Counted from the stretch's first letter, positions 36,269 to 44,629 are shown. The stretch is DNA of 64,000 bases from Dyella_B nitratireducens (GCF_049532905.1 NZ_CP064032.1:5634327-5698326), one strand, 5' to 3'. Numbers and translations: made by a program. The notes: generated by a model from the sequence alone, not told the origin.

Positions 36269-36469
36269 TCAGCCGCCGCCGATGGCGTGGACGATTTCCA
36301 CCTTGTCGCCACTGCGCAGGGCATAGGCGTCGTGCTGGCTGCGCGGCACGATCTCGTGATTCACCTCCACCGCTACCCGGCGGCCGGCATAACCGGCCTC
36401 GTGCAGCAGTTGGGTGACGGAGAGATTGTCGCCGCAGTCGTGCGGGTGGCCATTGAGGGTGATCTGCAT
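36269..36469 (-). CDS. thiS: Sulfur carrier protein ThiS
   Basis: Ubiquitin-like sulfur carrier of 66 residues. It begins MQITLNGHPHDC and ends IVHAIGGG, with the C-terminal diglycine needed for adenylation and thiocarboxylate formation. The segment VAVEVNHEIVPRSQHDAY is conserved in the family. It lies directly upstream of thiG in the same direction. A longer reading in this frame runs into the antisense of the FecR-domain gene and is not coding. Confidence 0.93.
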   Translation of the reverse strand: MQITLNGHPHDCGDNLSVTQLLHEAGYAGRRVAVEVNHEIVPRSQHDAYALRSGDKVEIVHAIGGG

Positions 36470-36515
36470 CCGCCCATTGTAGCGCCGGGCCTGTGCTTTA
36501 TCCCTAGACCACGCG

Positions 36516-36543
36516 GGGTGCGCCGCAATCGCGCGGCGCACCC
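36516..36543. terminator. GC-rich hairpin between thiS and the FecR-domain gene
   Basis: GGGTGCGCCG / CGGCGCACCC, extendable by one more pair, lies 17 bases past the stop of the FecR-domain gene. No T-run follows on the minus strand. It is a likely transcription stop for that gene. Confidence 0.5.
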
Positions 36544-36560
36544 TGCTCGAAAGCGTGGTG

Positions 36561-38594
36561 CTAGTGCTGCTGGTCGTTGCGGGCCGGTGGCGGTGCATGC
36601 TGAGGATGCGGGGCACTTTGCGGATGAGGCTGTTGCTCCGCCGGACGCCCCATTTCCGGGCGCGCGTATTGCGCCGGTGGCTGATAGTGATACTGCTGGG
36701 GCATATACGACGGGTTGGGCTGCACCTCGCGTGGCGCTTGCTGCTCCGGCACGTATTGATGGGCGCGTTGCGCGGCGTTGAAACGCTCCTGCTCGATCGC
36801 CTGTCGTTCTTGCTCTTGCTGCATGGACGGTTGCGGTGCGTAGCGCGGCGCTTGCTGCACTGCCGATGGCTGAGGCTCGTAACGAGGCGTTTGTTGGACC
36901 TGCTGAGCCGGTGCGAAATGAGGCACTTGTGGCAGTGCAGGTGCGGCAGGGCGTGGTGCGGCTTGCGGTCGTGCAGGTTCCTCGACCGGGCGTGGTGCCG
37001 CTTGCGTCTGTGCGGGCGCCCCGTAGCGCGGGAAGGTCTGCCCCGATACGACACGCGGTGAGCTTTGCGGCTGCACGTTCAGTACCCGGACGTTGGAGCG
37101 CGCAGCCGCGTGAATTTCTCCGACCGCCACCACGTTAGCGGCGGGCGCGCGCACTGCCACGACCGGTCGATTGAACGCTGCCGACGGCAAAGGACGGGTA
37201 CTCGCCACGCGCGGCTGGCCGAAGCTGGCCGAGGAGGGACGCTCCACCGGCGCTGCTGCCATCACCGACGCGTGGGCAAATTGCTGCGGATCGACACGTA
37301 CCTGACTGGCTTGCACGTTGCGTGCGCTGGCAAACGCTTGCGCGGAGATGGCCGTGAAGGCGTGCGGCATATCGCGGTTGGCGTAGTTCACGCCGGTAAC
37401 CGGGCGACCCTCGTGATAGAAACCATATTGGTTGTGGATATTGTTGATCACCGTTTCCTGATTGATGTTGCGCGTAATCCGGATGTTGGTGAGGTTGACG
37501 TTGGTGTAGTAGTTGCGCGACGCGCGATACCACGGGTTGTAGACCTCGTGCGGTCCCAGCGGGAACCAGCCGACCGGGCCACCCCTGCCGATGCCGACAA
37601 AGGCAACGAGCGCAGGCGCATAGATGGGTCTTACGCGTGGAGCACATGGGATCCATCCCCAGCGGCGGTGCAGATAGACCCAGCGGCCATAGTGATAGGG
37701 CGCAAAGCCCCAGGGCATGGCATCCACCCATGTCCAACCCCACGGGGCGATCCAAACCCAATGGCCAAGGCTGTACGGCGCCCACCCGGCCGCCACCGTG
37801 GTGGGATACCACACGGCGCCGTAGTCATCGTCCTGTTGCCAGTCGCCATACTGATTCAAATCCTGCGAGCCGACGACGTCGGGAGACACGTATTGGGTGC
37901 TGTTGCTACTGGCGTATTGCGCGTCGCGGTCGTTGGACCAGGCATCGAATTCGTCACGGCCCTGGATGTCACTGACTGTCATGTCGCTCAACGTGGAGTC
38001 GCCGAACTGATAGCTGCGTCCACTGAACACTTCGCGTTGAGCGTTGTTCTCGCCGTAGACGATGCCGCCGCCGTCAAACACGGTGACGGTGGTGCCGTTG
38101 CCATTGGCGCCCACGTCGACCCGGAATGTACCGGGCTGGTTGATCACCAGGGCGAGGGTTGGCGTGTCGATTTCGTAGTCTGCGCCCTGGTCGACGTTGC
38201 GCACCGTGATGCTCAGTGTGCCTTGCGTCAGTTCGAACTGGCCGATCTGGTCGCTGAGGTTCAACACGCCGATATCGGTCTGATTGCTGATGCGCAGCGC
38301 TGCACCGCCCAGCTCCAGCTCGGCGCGGGCGTCGGGGCCGCTGGATAGCTTGTCGCCGTTGGTCAACGGCCGGTTCACATCGGCGGCAGCCCATTCGGTA
38401 CTGCCTGCCGGCATTAAGCCCAGATCGCCTGAAGCGTAGGAAAGCCGGGCCACGCGCGCCGGCGGGTCGGCAGTGGCATCAGTTTGGCTGTCGTCGGTTT
38501 GGGCAAGGGCCAAGCCGGTGCATAGCAGCAGGCAAACAGCCAGGAAGGCGCGCCATCCGCGCGCCAGTGATACAACACCATCAGGTCCACGCAT
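36561..38594 (-). CDS. FecR-domain, DUF6600-like secreted protein
   Basis: Exported protein of 677 residues. A signal peptide (about 12-31, LAVCLLLCTGLALAQ) is followed by a FecR-like beta domain (about 45-210) and a Trp/Tyr-rich segment (about 260-345) with repeated GHWVWIAPWGWTW-type motifs, the DUF6600-like part. A Pro/Gln/Ala-rich low-complexity tail (about 480-677) contains APRYAPQPS-like repeats. No membrane span follows the signal, so it is probably periplasmic or surface-associated. GGAGTG lies 5 bases before the ATG. The role is unknown; a FecR domain here does not imply iron signalling, since no sigma factor or TonB receptor is adjacent. Confidence 0.8.
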   Translation of the reverse strand: MRGPDGVVSLARGWRAFLAVCLLLCTGLALAQTDDSQTDATADPPARVARLSYASGDLGLMPAGSTEWAAADVNRPLTNGDKLSSGPDARAELELGGAALRISNQTDIGVLNLSDQIGQFELTQGTLSITVRNVDQGADYEIDTPTLALVINQPGTFRVDVGANGNGTTVTVFDGGGIVYGENNAQREVFSGRSYQFGDSTLSDMTVSDIQGRDEFDAWSNDRDAQYASSNSTQYVSPDVVGSQDLNQYGDWQQDDDYGAVWYPTTVAAGWAPYSLGHWVWIAPWGWTWVDAMPWGFAPYHYGRWVYLHRRWGWIPCAPRVRPIYAPALVAFVGIGRGGPVGWFPLGPHEVYNPWYRASRNYYTNVNLTNIRITRNINQETVINNIHNQYGFYHEGRPVTGVNYANRDMPHAFTAISAQAFASARNVQASQVRVDPQQFAHASVMAAAPVERPSSASFGQPRVASTRPLPSAAFNRPVVAVRAPAANVVAVGEIHAAARSNVRVLNVQPQSSPRVVSGQTFPRYGAPAQTQAAPRPVEEPARPQAAPRPAAPALPQVPHFAPAQQVQQTPRYEPQPSAVQQAPRYAPQPSMQQEQERQAIEQERFNAAQRAHQYVPEQQAPREVQPNPSYMPQQYHYQPPAQYARPEMGRPAEQQPHPQSAPHPQHAPPPARNDQQH

Positions 38595-38827
38595 AAATCA
38601 CTCCATGTTGGTGCACGCGAAACCGGTCGCGCCCCGACACCATTCCCTGTATGTGCTGATCATGTTGCGCACGGATCATGAGCGTTGGCTTAGGGCCTCA
38701 TCGTTCGTTGCCTGCGGTTTAACCAGCCGCCGTACTGGCCGCTTAGTCGCAACATGGCATGGACGAAAAGTTGAGGGCGTACCCAGGATTCCCAAAGCCG
38801 CATCCGCCGGTTACCATCGCCCGAGTT

Positions 38828-38901
38828 GCGGGTGTAGCTCAATGGTAGAGCTGTAGCTTCCCAAGCTACTGACGAGGGTTCGATTCCCTTCACCCGCTCC
38901 A
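38828..38901 (+). tRNA. tRNA-Gly (anticodon CCC)
   Basis: A full cloverleaf: acceptor GCGGGTG / CACCCGC, D-arm GCTC-AATGGTA-GAGC, anticodon stem GTAGC / GCTAC around the loop TTCCCAA (anticodon CCC), T-arm GAGGG-TTCGATT-CCCTT, discriminator T and an encoded CCA end (38899-38901). Anticodon CCC reads GGG codons. It is followed by a terminator and by integrase debris, as expected for an island insertion site. Confidence 0.97.
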
Positions 38902-38943
38902 CCACTCCCCATCCGAGGAGTCGGCCCCTAAGAGTCGCCGTAG

Positions 38944-38965
38944 TCCGTTGATTCAACGGATTTTT
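38944..38965 (+). terminator. Terminator downstream of tRNA-Gly
   Basis: The 7-bp stem TCCGTTG / CAACGGA with the loop ATT is followed by TTTTT. It lies 42 bases past the tRNA CCA end. Confidence 0.8.
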
Positions 38966-39119
38966 CAAAGTTGCGATATTCCGGCAGTGTTCACTGAACT
39001 CCATCGCATACCGCCATATTTAAGGCCATTTGCGGATGATGCTGATATCGGATGGTTGCTAGGGCAGCGCGATTGAAGAGCACATCGTCGGCTCCTGATT
39101 CATCTTCAGGAACCGAAGC

Positions 39120-39405
39120 ATGGCTCTCTTTGATGCGGCTGCCCGGCACGCCAAACCCATCGGCAAGCCCTATGCACTCGCTACGCGGACGGTCTCGCAT
39201 TGGTGGTTATGACGACGGGCAGCAAACGCTGGCACTGTCGCTACTACTGGGCAGAAAAACAAAAAGCGCATGTCATTCGGTGCCTCTCCTGCAAACAGCT
39301 GGCGCCAAGTGCGAAGTCTGCGGGGCGAAGCGCGCACGCTTCTGGCGGGGGTATCCATCTACGCCTGCATCGCAAGCAAAAGCGGTCGATCCAACTGAAC
39401 GATCG
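39120..39405 (+). pseudogene. Tyrosine-integrase N-terminal remnant (frameshifted)
   Basis: Starting at the ATG at 39120 (with AGGAACC ahead), the three frames joined together read as the arm-binding start of a P4-type integrase: MALFDAAARHAKPIGKPYAL, then YADGLALVVMTTGSKRWHCR (from 39182), then KRMSFGA...VRSLRGEARTLLAG (from about 39264), then HRKQKRSIQLND (from 39368). At least three single-base frameshifts separate these parts. The catalytic domain is absent. It lies 218 bases downstream of tRNA-Gly in the same direction, the normal layout for an integrase that used the tRNA 3' end as attachment site. Confidence 0.8.
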
Positions 39406-39731
39406 GGGCAAAGCTCGGGCAGCGGATTTAGGAGATGTACCACCATTAAAAAAATAGTGATTAATTACTCAAGTTTTATGAAGAAAAGGCCTGCAATGTC
39501 TGATCATGAGCGATATAAAATAATCGTGTATTACCTGTATAAAGCGCGCGATAACGCAAAATAAGCACCTGCTGGCATTGATGATCATGTAAATAAGAAA
39601 AATTTACTAAGTGACAGACAAAAATAAGAGTTTGGGAAGGCAGGGGTCTAGTGGCGTTGATTTGAAAGTCACTGTATTGACTCGCCGTATTTCAGTGCCA
39701 AACTAAATCAGAAGTCGCCGGTTCGTTTTGA
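39406..39731. other. AT-rich gap between integrase and IS remnants
   Basis: This stretch is visibly AT-rich. It could encode at most a 28-residue peptide (from the ATG at about 39478, ending YYLYKARDNAK), for which I see no support. It probably represents decayed mobile-element DNA, including the outer end of the IS3 remnant. Confidence 0.5.
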
Positions 39732-40012
39732 AGGCTAAATTCGTTGGGTGTCAGACCGTCGAGGCTGTCACAATGACGTTGAATGTAAGAAAACGGTGCC
39801 ATCCCACTGCGCATATCGACCAACTGTGTTGATCTGCCCGCGGGAGATCAGCGGCAGCGGATGCGGGTTGGGGATTCGCCGCTTGCCACGTCGGCGATGA
39901 TTAAGCTGCATCAAGCAGTACAGGTGCCATATCCTGCTGCGGTTCCACATCAGACTACGGCAACGAATCAGCTGCAACAGCTTGCCAAGGCCACGTTCCG
40001 GAAGCCACTCCG
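39732..40012 (-). pseudogene. IS3-family OrfB transposase remnant, internally deleted
   Basis: Reading leftwards, QLNHRRRGKRRIPNPHPLPL and the following INTVGRYAQWDGT match the region before the DDE domain of IS3-family OrfB. This is followed almost at once by IQRHCDSLDGLTPNEF (39734-39782), the extreme C-terminal motif of the same protein. The catalytic core between them is missing, so the element is dead. Confidence 0.75.
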
Positions 40013-40354
40013 TCATTCAGCCAGCGACGCAATTTGCCTATTCATCGCAGTCAGGCCGGCGTTGGTAGCGCACTGTGGATCGCGATAGTCCAACCACCGT
40101 GCCATGAGATCTTTCGGCGAGTGATTTTCCATCGCCAGCTCGGCATGCATCCGCTTGAGCTTGGCATGTCCCGTTTCGATATCCCGCAGCCGCTGTGCAT
40201 TCGTCGCTTTCATGCCGCCGTACTCGGATTTTCAGGCATGGTACGTCGTTTTTGAAATGCCCAGCTCTCGGCACACATGCTTGACCTGTCGACTGCCTTC
40301 GACTTGCCTCAACGTCGCGACAATCTCGCGCTCAGTGAGCTTGCTCTTATGCAT
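40013..40354 (-). pseudogene. IS3-family OrfA remnant with in-frame stop
   Basis: From the ATG at 40354 the frame reads MHKSKLTEREIVATLRQVEG and VKHVCRELGISKTTYHA, the helix-turn-helix of IS3-family OrfA. It then has a TGA where the family has Trp (before KSEYGGM) and continues AQRLRDIETGHAKLKRMHAE, the leucine-zipper region. The pattern points to the IS407-like branch. The product cannot be full length. Confidence 0.8.
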
Positions 40355-40739
40355 CGTAGGTCTTCTTGGGACTAGTTCGCCCGAGGACTTCTGGTTATGC
40401 ATGGATTCACTTTAAGGAACGTCGACAATGTCACTTGCGTAGCGTTTGCGTTTCATCTGCGCAGTATCGTGGATTGGCAAGAGACCGTGAACAAGTTCTA
40501 AGAAGGAAAAGGGCCGCTTCACGCAACGTGAAATCTTCCATAGGTTTGAGTCATCGATGATGTTCAGTCATGAATCTTCTTAACGGCTTGCTAGTGCGTA
40601 TCCGAAATAGACGTCCATCGGACGGTAACTATGTAGTGCCGACAATCCAGATTCCATACCTACCATCGCCCAAAGAAAGTCTTGATAAGTGGTCTCATGT
40701 AGAGCAGGAATTACAAAGTTAGGTACTACGGTGCATCAC
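40355..40739. other. Noncoding leader upstream of the secretion operon
   Basis: About 385 bases without a supported gene. Base composition is mixed and several short frames are not convincing. The promoter of the RHH gene and of sctC should be here. I looked for a plant-inducible-promoter box (TTCGB-N15-TTCGB) and for a sigma-54 element and saw neither. Confidence 0.5.
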
Positions 40740-41087
40740 ATGGATGGAAGGTTTCGGTTCCGAGAACTAAAGGTTGTGAAGTCGAATTTCGTACTTCTAA
40801 ACGGCATGGATATGCGTTTGGCGCAACCCAGGCCAAAGTCGATTCGCCTTGATGGTTTGTCAACTTGTGTACGTCTAGAGCGTATCTACTGGTCTATCTT
40901 GAAATGCATCGCGCAAAGTAACGGGACGACGGTAAATGTCTTGCTGTCCTCGCTTGATCGCGACGTTCAGCTCAATTTGGGAGGGGTCAAGAACTTCAGT
41001 TCGCTCATCCGGGTTGTGTGCACGGCTCAGCTTTTGGAGATGTGCCACGAGGATGCGATGGCTGTGGTCACGGAGCTTATGGAATGA
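40740..41087 (+). CDS. Ribbon-helix-helix domain protein coupled to sctC
   Basis: Protein of about 115 residues. The central part, SIRLDGLSTCVRLERIYWS followed by LKCIAQSNGTTVNVLLSSLD, matches the RHH_4-type ribbon-helix-helix fold (a strand with alternating polar residues, then two helices), normally a small DNA-binding dimer. The N-terminal 30 residues are basic. The start is uncertain: ATG 40740, ATG 40806 or GTG 40689. Its stop overlaps the sctC start (ATGA), so it is probably co-translated with the secretin. It may be an autoregulator of the secretion operon. The family is clear, the role inferred. Confidence 0.72.
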   Translation: MDGRFRFRELKVVKSNFVLLNGMDMRLAQPRPKSIRLDGLSTCVRLERIYWSILKCIAQSNGTTVNVLLSSLDRDVQLNLGGVKNFSSLIRVVCTAQLLEMCHEDAMAVVTELME

Positions 41088-43132
41088 GCGGCACTAAACA
41101 TCGGCTGCGGTGGGTGGCCCGTTGCATCGTAGGGATGGCGCTGGTGACGCCGGCCTGCTTAAGCGCGGCGCAGGTCCCGTGGCGAGATGGCATGGTGGCC
41201 TATACGGCGAAAGGAAAGCCTTTAGGACAAGTCTTGAAGGATATTCTCGCGACCCAGCCGTTTCCTGTCGTTGTTCAACCGGACGTGCGGGGGAATGTGT
41301 ATGGCGAGTTCAATAAATCGGCGAGATCGATATTTTCCGAACTGGAAGCCGCCTATGGTCTGACGTGGTACTACGACGGCTCGACTATGTACGTTGGATC
41401 CAGTTCGGACAATCGTTCGGAAGTTATCGCGATCGCACCCATGAGCGGTGCGCAAGCCATGCGTGCACTCGGAGATCTCGAACTGATCGAACCTCGCTTC
41501 CCGGTGAAGTTTTCCGGCGGCAGTGTGCTTGTCTCAGGCCCTAGCCGTTACGTGGATCTGGTTGCCAAGGCGCTTGACAGCGAACGCGAGCGTGTCGCGT
41601 TAGGCCTGAGCCAGCGAAACATGTCGATGATCGGAGCGTTGGCAAGACCGCCAGCGAGCGGGGGAAGCAGTAATTCGGTGATGGAAATACGCGTCTTTCC
41701 ATTGCACTACGCCCAGGCGCAGGATTCGGAAAGGCGCGTGCGTGGCGACAGGACAGACCTCTATACAGTGCCGGGTGTTGCCACCCTGTTACGTAATCTA
41801 TTGCAGGGGGCGTACGCGACACCTAAAAAAGATCCCGCTTCCGTGCTGGACACGGCGGCGATCGTCCAGGCATTGGCTCCATTAGGAGATTCATCGTCGC
41901 CGGATGGCGACGCAGGCCTGCGCATCCAGGCGTTGCTCGCTCTTTTGGCAAGACAGCAGCCGCAGGGAAATCCAGCCGAGGGCAGCATCGACCGTAGCGT
42001 GCATATTCAGGCCGACGTACGTACCAACTCGGTCGTGATATTCGACACACCCGCCATGATGCCCATCTATGCGCAGCTCATCGAACAATTGGACCGGCCG
42101 CAACGCCTGGTGCAACTCGATGTTGCCATCATCGATCTCGATAGCGGCGACGCACGCGACCTCGGTGTGGACCTATCGTTGCGTGGCGACAACGGTGAAA
42201 TCGTGACGGGAGGCAACGGGCTGACTTATCAGGCGCTGGTGGGAAATTCTCTGCGCGAGCTGAGAGCACGGGTCGCTTTGCTGCAAACGAAGGGCAAGGC
42301 ACGCATTCTCTCGCGGCCAAAAGTCATGACGCTGGATAACGAAGAAGCGTTCATGGGCAGCGAGCAGTCGCTCTATGTCAGAACCACGGGCGATCGCTAT
42401 GCGAACCTCGTGCCGGTATCGACGGGATTGTCGTTCCGGGCTACGCCGCTGGTTATGCCAGTGGAAGGCCGTCCTCCCAAAGTGAAGCTCACGCTGGAAA
42501 TTGTGGACGGGAATTTCCTGAATACAAGCGTCGACAATGTCCCGGGTTCAAGTCGGAAATATCTGGCCACGCAGGCCGTAGTCGAGGATGGCCAGAGTCT
42601 GTTGGTCGGTGGATTCCAATTCGAGAACAACAACGACGACATGTCAGGTGTGCCCGGCCTCAGCAACGTGCCTGGCGTAGGGGCACTCTTTCGGCGCACG
42701 CGGAAATCCCACGTACAAATGGAGCGGCTCTATCTGATCACGCCGAGAGTCGTGAATGAAAACCTCAACGACACGCCAGTGCTCGCTACTTTCGTACCAC
42801 CAGCCAAGGCTCCCGCGACGCAAGGCGTCAATAAGCCGCCAACCAACAATGCGCGCGCGGAGACCGGTTCATACCAGTCGGCGGGATTCATGAATGTGTG
42901 GTTCACCCCGACGCGGAGTATCGATACCCAACCACCGGAAGTGCTGCCAGTGAAGCCGCTACCACCCATACCCCATCGTGACGACACGGATGCCAAAACG
43001 GAGAGCGCCGCGGGTACAGCGCAAAAAAACCAGACTGCCACACCCAAGACCAAGGACGCTCCAAAAAAGAAACCTGCGCCCAAGAGCAACTCTGATATCA
43101 AGACGATCATGGACAAAACGGGTGGCAGATGA
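41084..43132 (+). CDS. sctC: Type III secretion system outer-membrane secretin SctC
   Basis: Secretin of 682 residues that forms the outer-membrane ring. A signal peptide (about 5-30, ending LSAAQ) is followed by an N0 domain (about 35-110, with YTAKGKPLGQVLKDILA and an LTWYYDGSTMYV strand), N1 and N3 domains, then the secretin barrel (about 365-575) with VPGVGALFRRTR and LYLITPRVV. A Lys/Pro-rich tail of about 100 residues (near 585-682) follows the barrel; this is where a pilotin would bind, but no pilotin gene is seen. The N0 start is of the SctC type, not PilQ. The ATG at 41084 overlaps the upstream stop. Confidence 0.92.
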   Translation: MSGTKHRLRWVARCIVGMALVTPACLSAAQVPWRDGMVAYTAKGKPLGQVLKDILATQPFPVVVQPDVRGNVYGEFNKSARSIFSELEAAYGLTWYYDGSTMYVGSSSDNRSEVIAIAPMSGAQAMRALGDLELIEPRFPVKFSGGSVLVSGPSRYVDLVAKALDSERERVALGLSQRNMSMIGALARPPASGGSSNSVMEIRVFPLHYAQAQDSERRVRGDRTDLYTVPGVATLLRNLLQGAYATPKKDPASVLDTAAIVQALAPLGDSSSPDGDAGLRIQALLALLARQQPQGNPAEGSIDRSVHIQADVRTNSVVIFDTPAMMPIYAQLIEQLDRPQRLVQLDVAIIDLDSGDARDLGVDLSLRGDNGEIVTGGNGLTYQALVGNSLRELRARVALLQTKGKARILSRPKVMTLDNEEAFMGSEQSLYVRTTGDRYANLVPVSTGLSFRATPLVMPVEGRPPKVKLTLEIVDGNFLNTSVDNVPGSSRKYLATQAVVEDGQSLLVGGFQFENNNDDMSGVPGLSNVPGVGALFRRTRKSHVQMERLYLITPRVVNENLNDTPVLATFVPPAKAPATQGVNKPPTNNARAETGSYQSAGFMNVWFTPTRSIDTQPPEVLPVKPLPPIPHRDDTDAKTESAAGTAQKNQTATPKTKDAPKKKPAPKSNSDIKTIMDKTGGR

Positions 43133-43209
43133 ACGGCGCAGACAAAGTGATCAGCCATCTCAAGCATTTGCTGCCGCAGCCACGCGTGCGTCTATCGCTG
43201 TGGTGGTGA
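43129..43209 (+). CDS. 26-residue ORF between sctC and sctD
   Basis: The frame begins with an ATG overlapping the sctC stop (ATGA) and encodes MNGADKVISHLKHLLPQPRV followed by RLSLWW before TGA, three bases ahead of sctD. The overlapping start suggests translational coupling. It is basic with a hydrophobic end. It may be a real micropeptide, a remnant of a deleted small sct gene, or only a device to carry ribosomes to sctD. No family is recognised. Confidence 0.35.
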   Translation: MNGADKVISHLKHLLPQPRVRLSLWW

Positions 43210-43212
43210 GCG

Positions 43213-44367
43213 ATGGACAACGTAGCGCTGCGAATTCTATCGGGCAAGCACGCGGGGGCGATCGTGTCGCTGCTTGCCGAAAAGAACTGGTCAATAGGTC
43301 AAGGCGAGCACGCCGACATCCTGCTGCTCGACGAGGACATGCAAGAACTGCATGCACGTCTGGCATGGGCAACCGATGAAGGTGTTTGGTACCTGACCGC
43401 CTTGGCGGACAATGTCAGCGTGTTCGACTACACGCTCAAGCCAGCTGCCTCGGCGGTGCTCATGCCGGGAAGCGCTTTCGCCATAGGCAGCCTGGCCTTC
43501 GACATGGCCACGGTTGCTCGCTTGGACGAGCGGGGCCGAGTTACCACCAAGATCCATACACAAGAGGACGAGCACCAAGCCAGGATGCGCTTTCTCCACC
43601 ACGCGCACCCATGGCGTTATCGCCTGGCTGTTGCGCGCTCCATGCTGCAGCAACGGTATATCGCGGCGGCATTGGGCGTGACGGTGAGCAGCGCAGCCAT
43701 CGTGGCGGTCTTGCTCAGCCGTCCGGAACTGGCTACGGAATATCTGGAGGACGCTACCGAGGAAATAGCCAAGCTCTATCCCGATGTCAGCCACCAATTG
43801 GATACGGTAACCGGCGTTACGACTTACAAGGGCTACGTCAAAGACCAGCAGGAGTTGGGCGCGCTGCGTCAACTCGCATTGAAGGCAAATTTCGGTGCGG
43901 TAATTATGAATGTCCTGCCGATGGATGTTTTGGCATTAAATGTGTCCTCGACGATGGAGACGTACTACAGGAATCCGCAAGTGAAAGTAACAGGCCCAGG
44001 AGAAATCGAAGTGGATATCTGGTCCGAGGATGCCATCAAAGATCTGGCGGGATGGAACGTGGCAGCCGTCGAGGCTAAGGTATTGCAAGAACTGCCTGAG
44101 GTGAAAGTGATAAGCCTGCAAATGAAACGATCGGACGCTTCCCAGATCTCTGTGCCTTTGAATAGATTTGATTTCAGTATCGTGTCGGCTTCGTCGGGAC
44201 AATCATTTGTGGTCAACCAGCGCGGGGATCGGTTTTTTACCGGCGCACAGCTCAAGGAAGGTCATCTGGACTTTATAGATTTATGCCGTGTCAAGCTTAT
44301 TTCCAGTGAAGACAGGACGATATTCAATATGCATATATCGGAGAATATGAAAGGTGAATGCAAATAG
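43213..44367 (+). CDS. sctD: Type III secretion inner-membrane ring protein SctD
   Basis: Bitopic protein of 384 residues forming the outer of the two inner-membrane rings. An N-terminal FHA-like cytoplasmic domain (about 1-100: LRILSGKHAGAIVSL, WSIGQGEHADILL) is followed by a linker, a membrane helix at about 149-172, and periplasmic ring-building domains (about 175-384). The FHA-like start with its GxxxG spacing is typical of SctD. It starts 3 bases after the 26-residue ORF. The stop region overlaps the next small gene by 14 bases. Confidence 0.85.
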   Translation: MDNVALRILSGKHAGAIVSLLAEKNWSIGQGEHADILLLDEDMQELHARLAWATDEGVWYLTALADNVSVFDYTLKPAASAVLMPGSAFAIGSLAFDMATVARLDERGRVTTKIHTQEDEHQARMRFLHHAHPWRYRLAVARSMLQQRYIAAALGVTVSSAAIVAVLLSRPELATEYLEDATEEIAKLYPDVSHQLDTVTGVTTYKGYVKDQQELGALRQLALKANFGAVIMNVLPMDVLALNVSSTMETYYRNPQVKVTGPGEIEVDIWSEDAIKDLAGWNVAAVEAKVLQELPEVKVISLQMKRSDASQISVPLNRFDFSIVSASSGQSFVVNQRGDRFFTGAQLKEGHLDFIDLCRVKLISSEDRTIFNMHISENMKGECK

Positions 44368-44629
44368 GTTCGCTTCTCAAAATGGCGGAAGTGTGCGGGG
44401 TATTCGAATCCCATCCACACCAGAGGAAGTCGAGAGCTTCTATGTCGGCCTAGTCAAAAAGCTGGAGACTCTGGAGAAATCTCAGAGAGAGGCAGCAAAA
44501 AACGCCAGCTCGGAAAGTGCTGCGGGACGGCATGAAGAATTGGCCAGTGGAATAGCTCTAACGATCGAATTCGTTAATGGCCTTGGCGCCGACCACTTGA
44601 GGCAAATCAGCGTTGAACTTCAGCGATAA
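44354..44629 (+). CDS. Small helical protein, possible needle chaperone (SctE/YscE-like)
   Basis: Protein of 91 residues from GTG at 44354, overlapping the sctD end. After a polar start it is predicted to form a helical hairpin (ESFYVGLVKKLETLEKSQRE, then HEELASGIALTIEFVNGLG). Size, helical hairpin and position just before a TPR gene resemble YscE, which with the TPR protein YscG holds the needle subunit before export. There is no sequence identity I can point to, so the role is inferred from context. Confidence 0.5.
   Translation: MNANRFASQNGGSVRGIRIPSTPEEVESFYVGLVKKLETLEKSQREAAKNASSESAAGRHEELASGIALTIEFVNGLGADHLRQISVELQR

Larger units (their letters stand above)
39732..40354 (-). mobile_element. 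Degenerate IS3-family insertion sequence
   Basis: The OrfA and OrfB remnants together form one decayed IS3-family element of about 620 bases, where an intact copy would be about 1.2 kb. I cannot mark the terminal inverted repeats with confidence. It lies between the integrase remnant and the type III secretion genes and adds to the evidence that this is an old island border. Confidence 0.75.

Noticed and set aside
36470..36560. TPP riboswitch upstream of thiS-thiG
   Set aside because: The space is too short and lacks the CTGAGA and ACCCTTGAACCTGATC-type conserved blocks. Only a GC-rich hairpin is present.
36269..37054. A 261-residue minus-strand frame that includes thiS
   Set aside because: Only the last 66 residues are ThiS. 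The rest is Ser/Arg/His-rich antisense-frame translation of the FecR-domain gene's repetitive tail.
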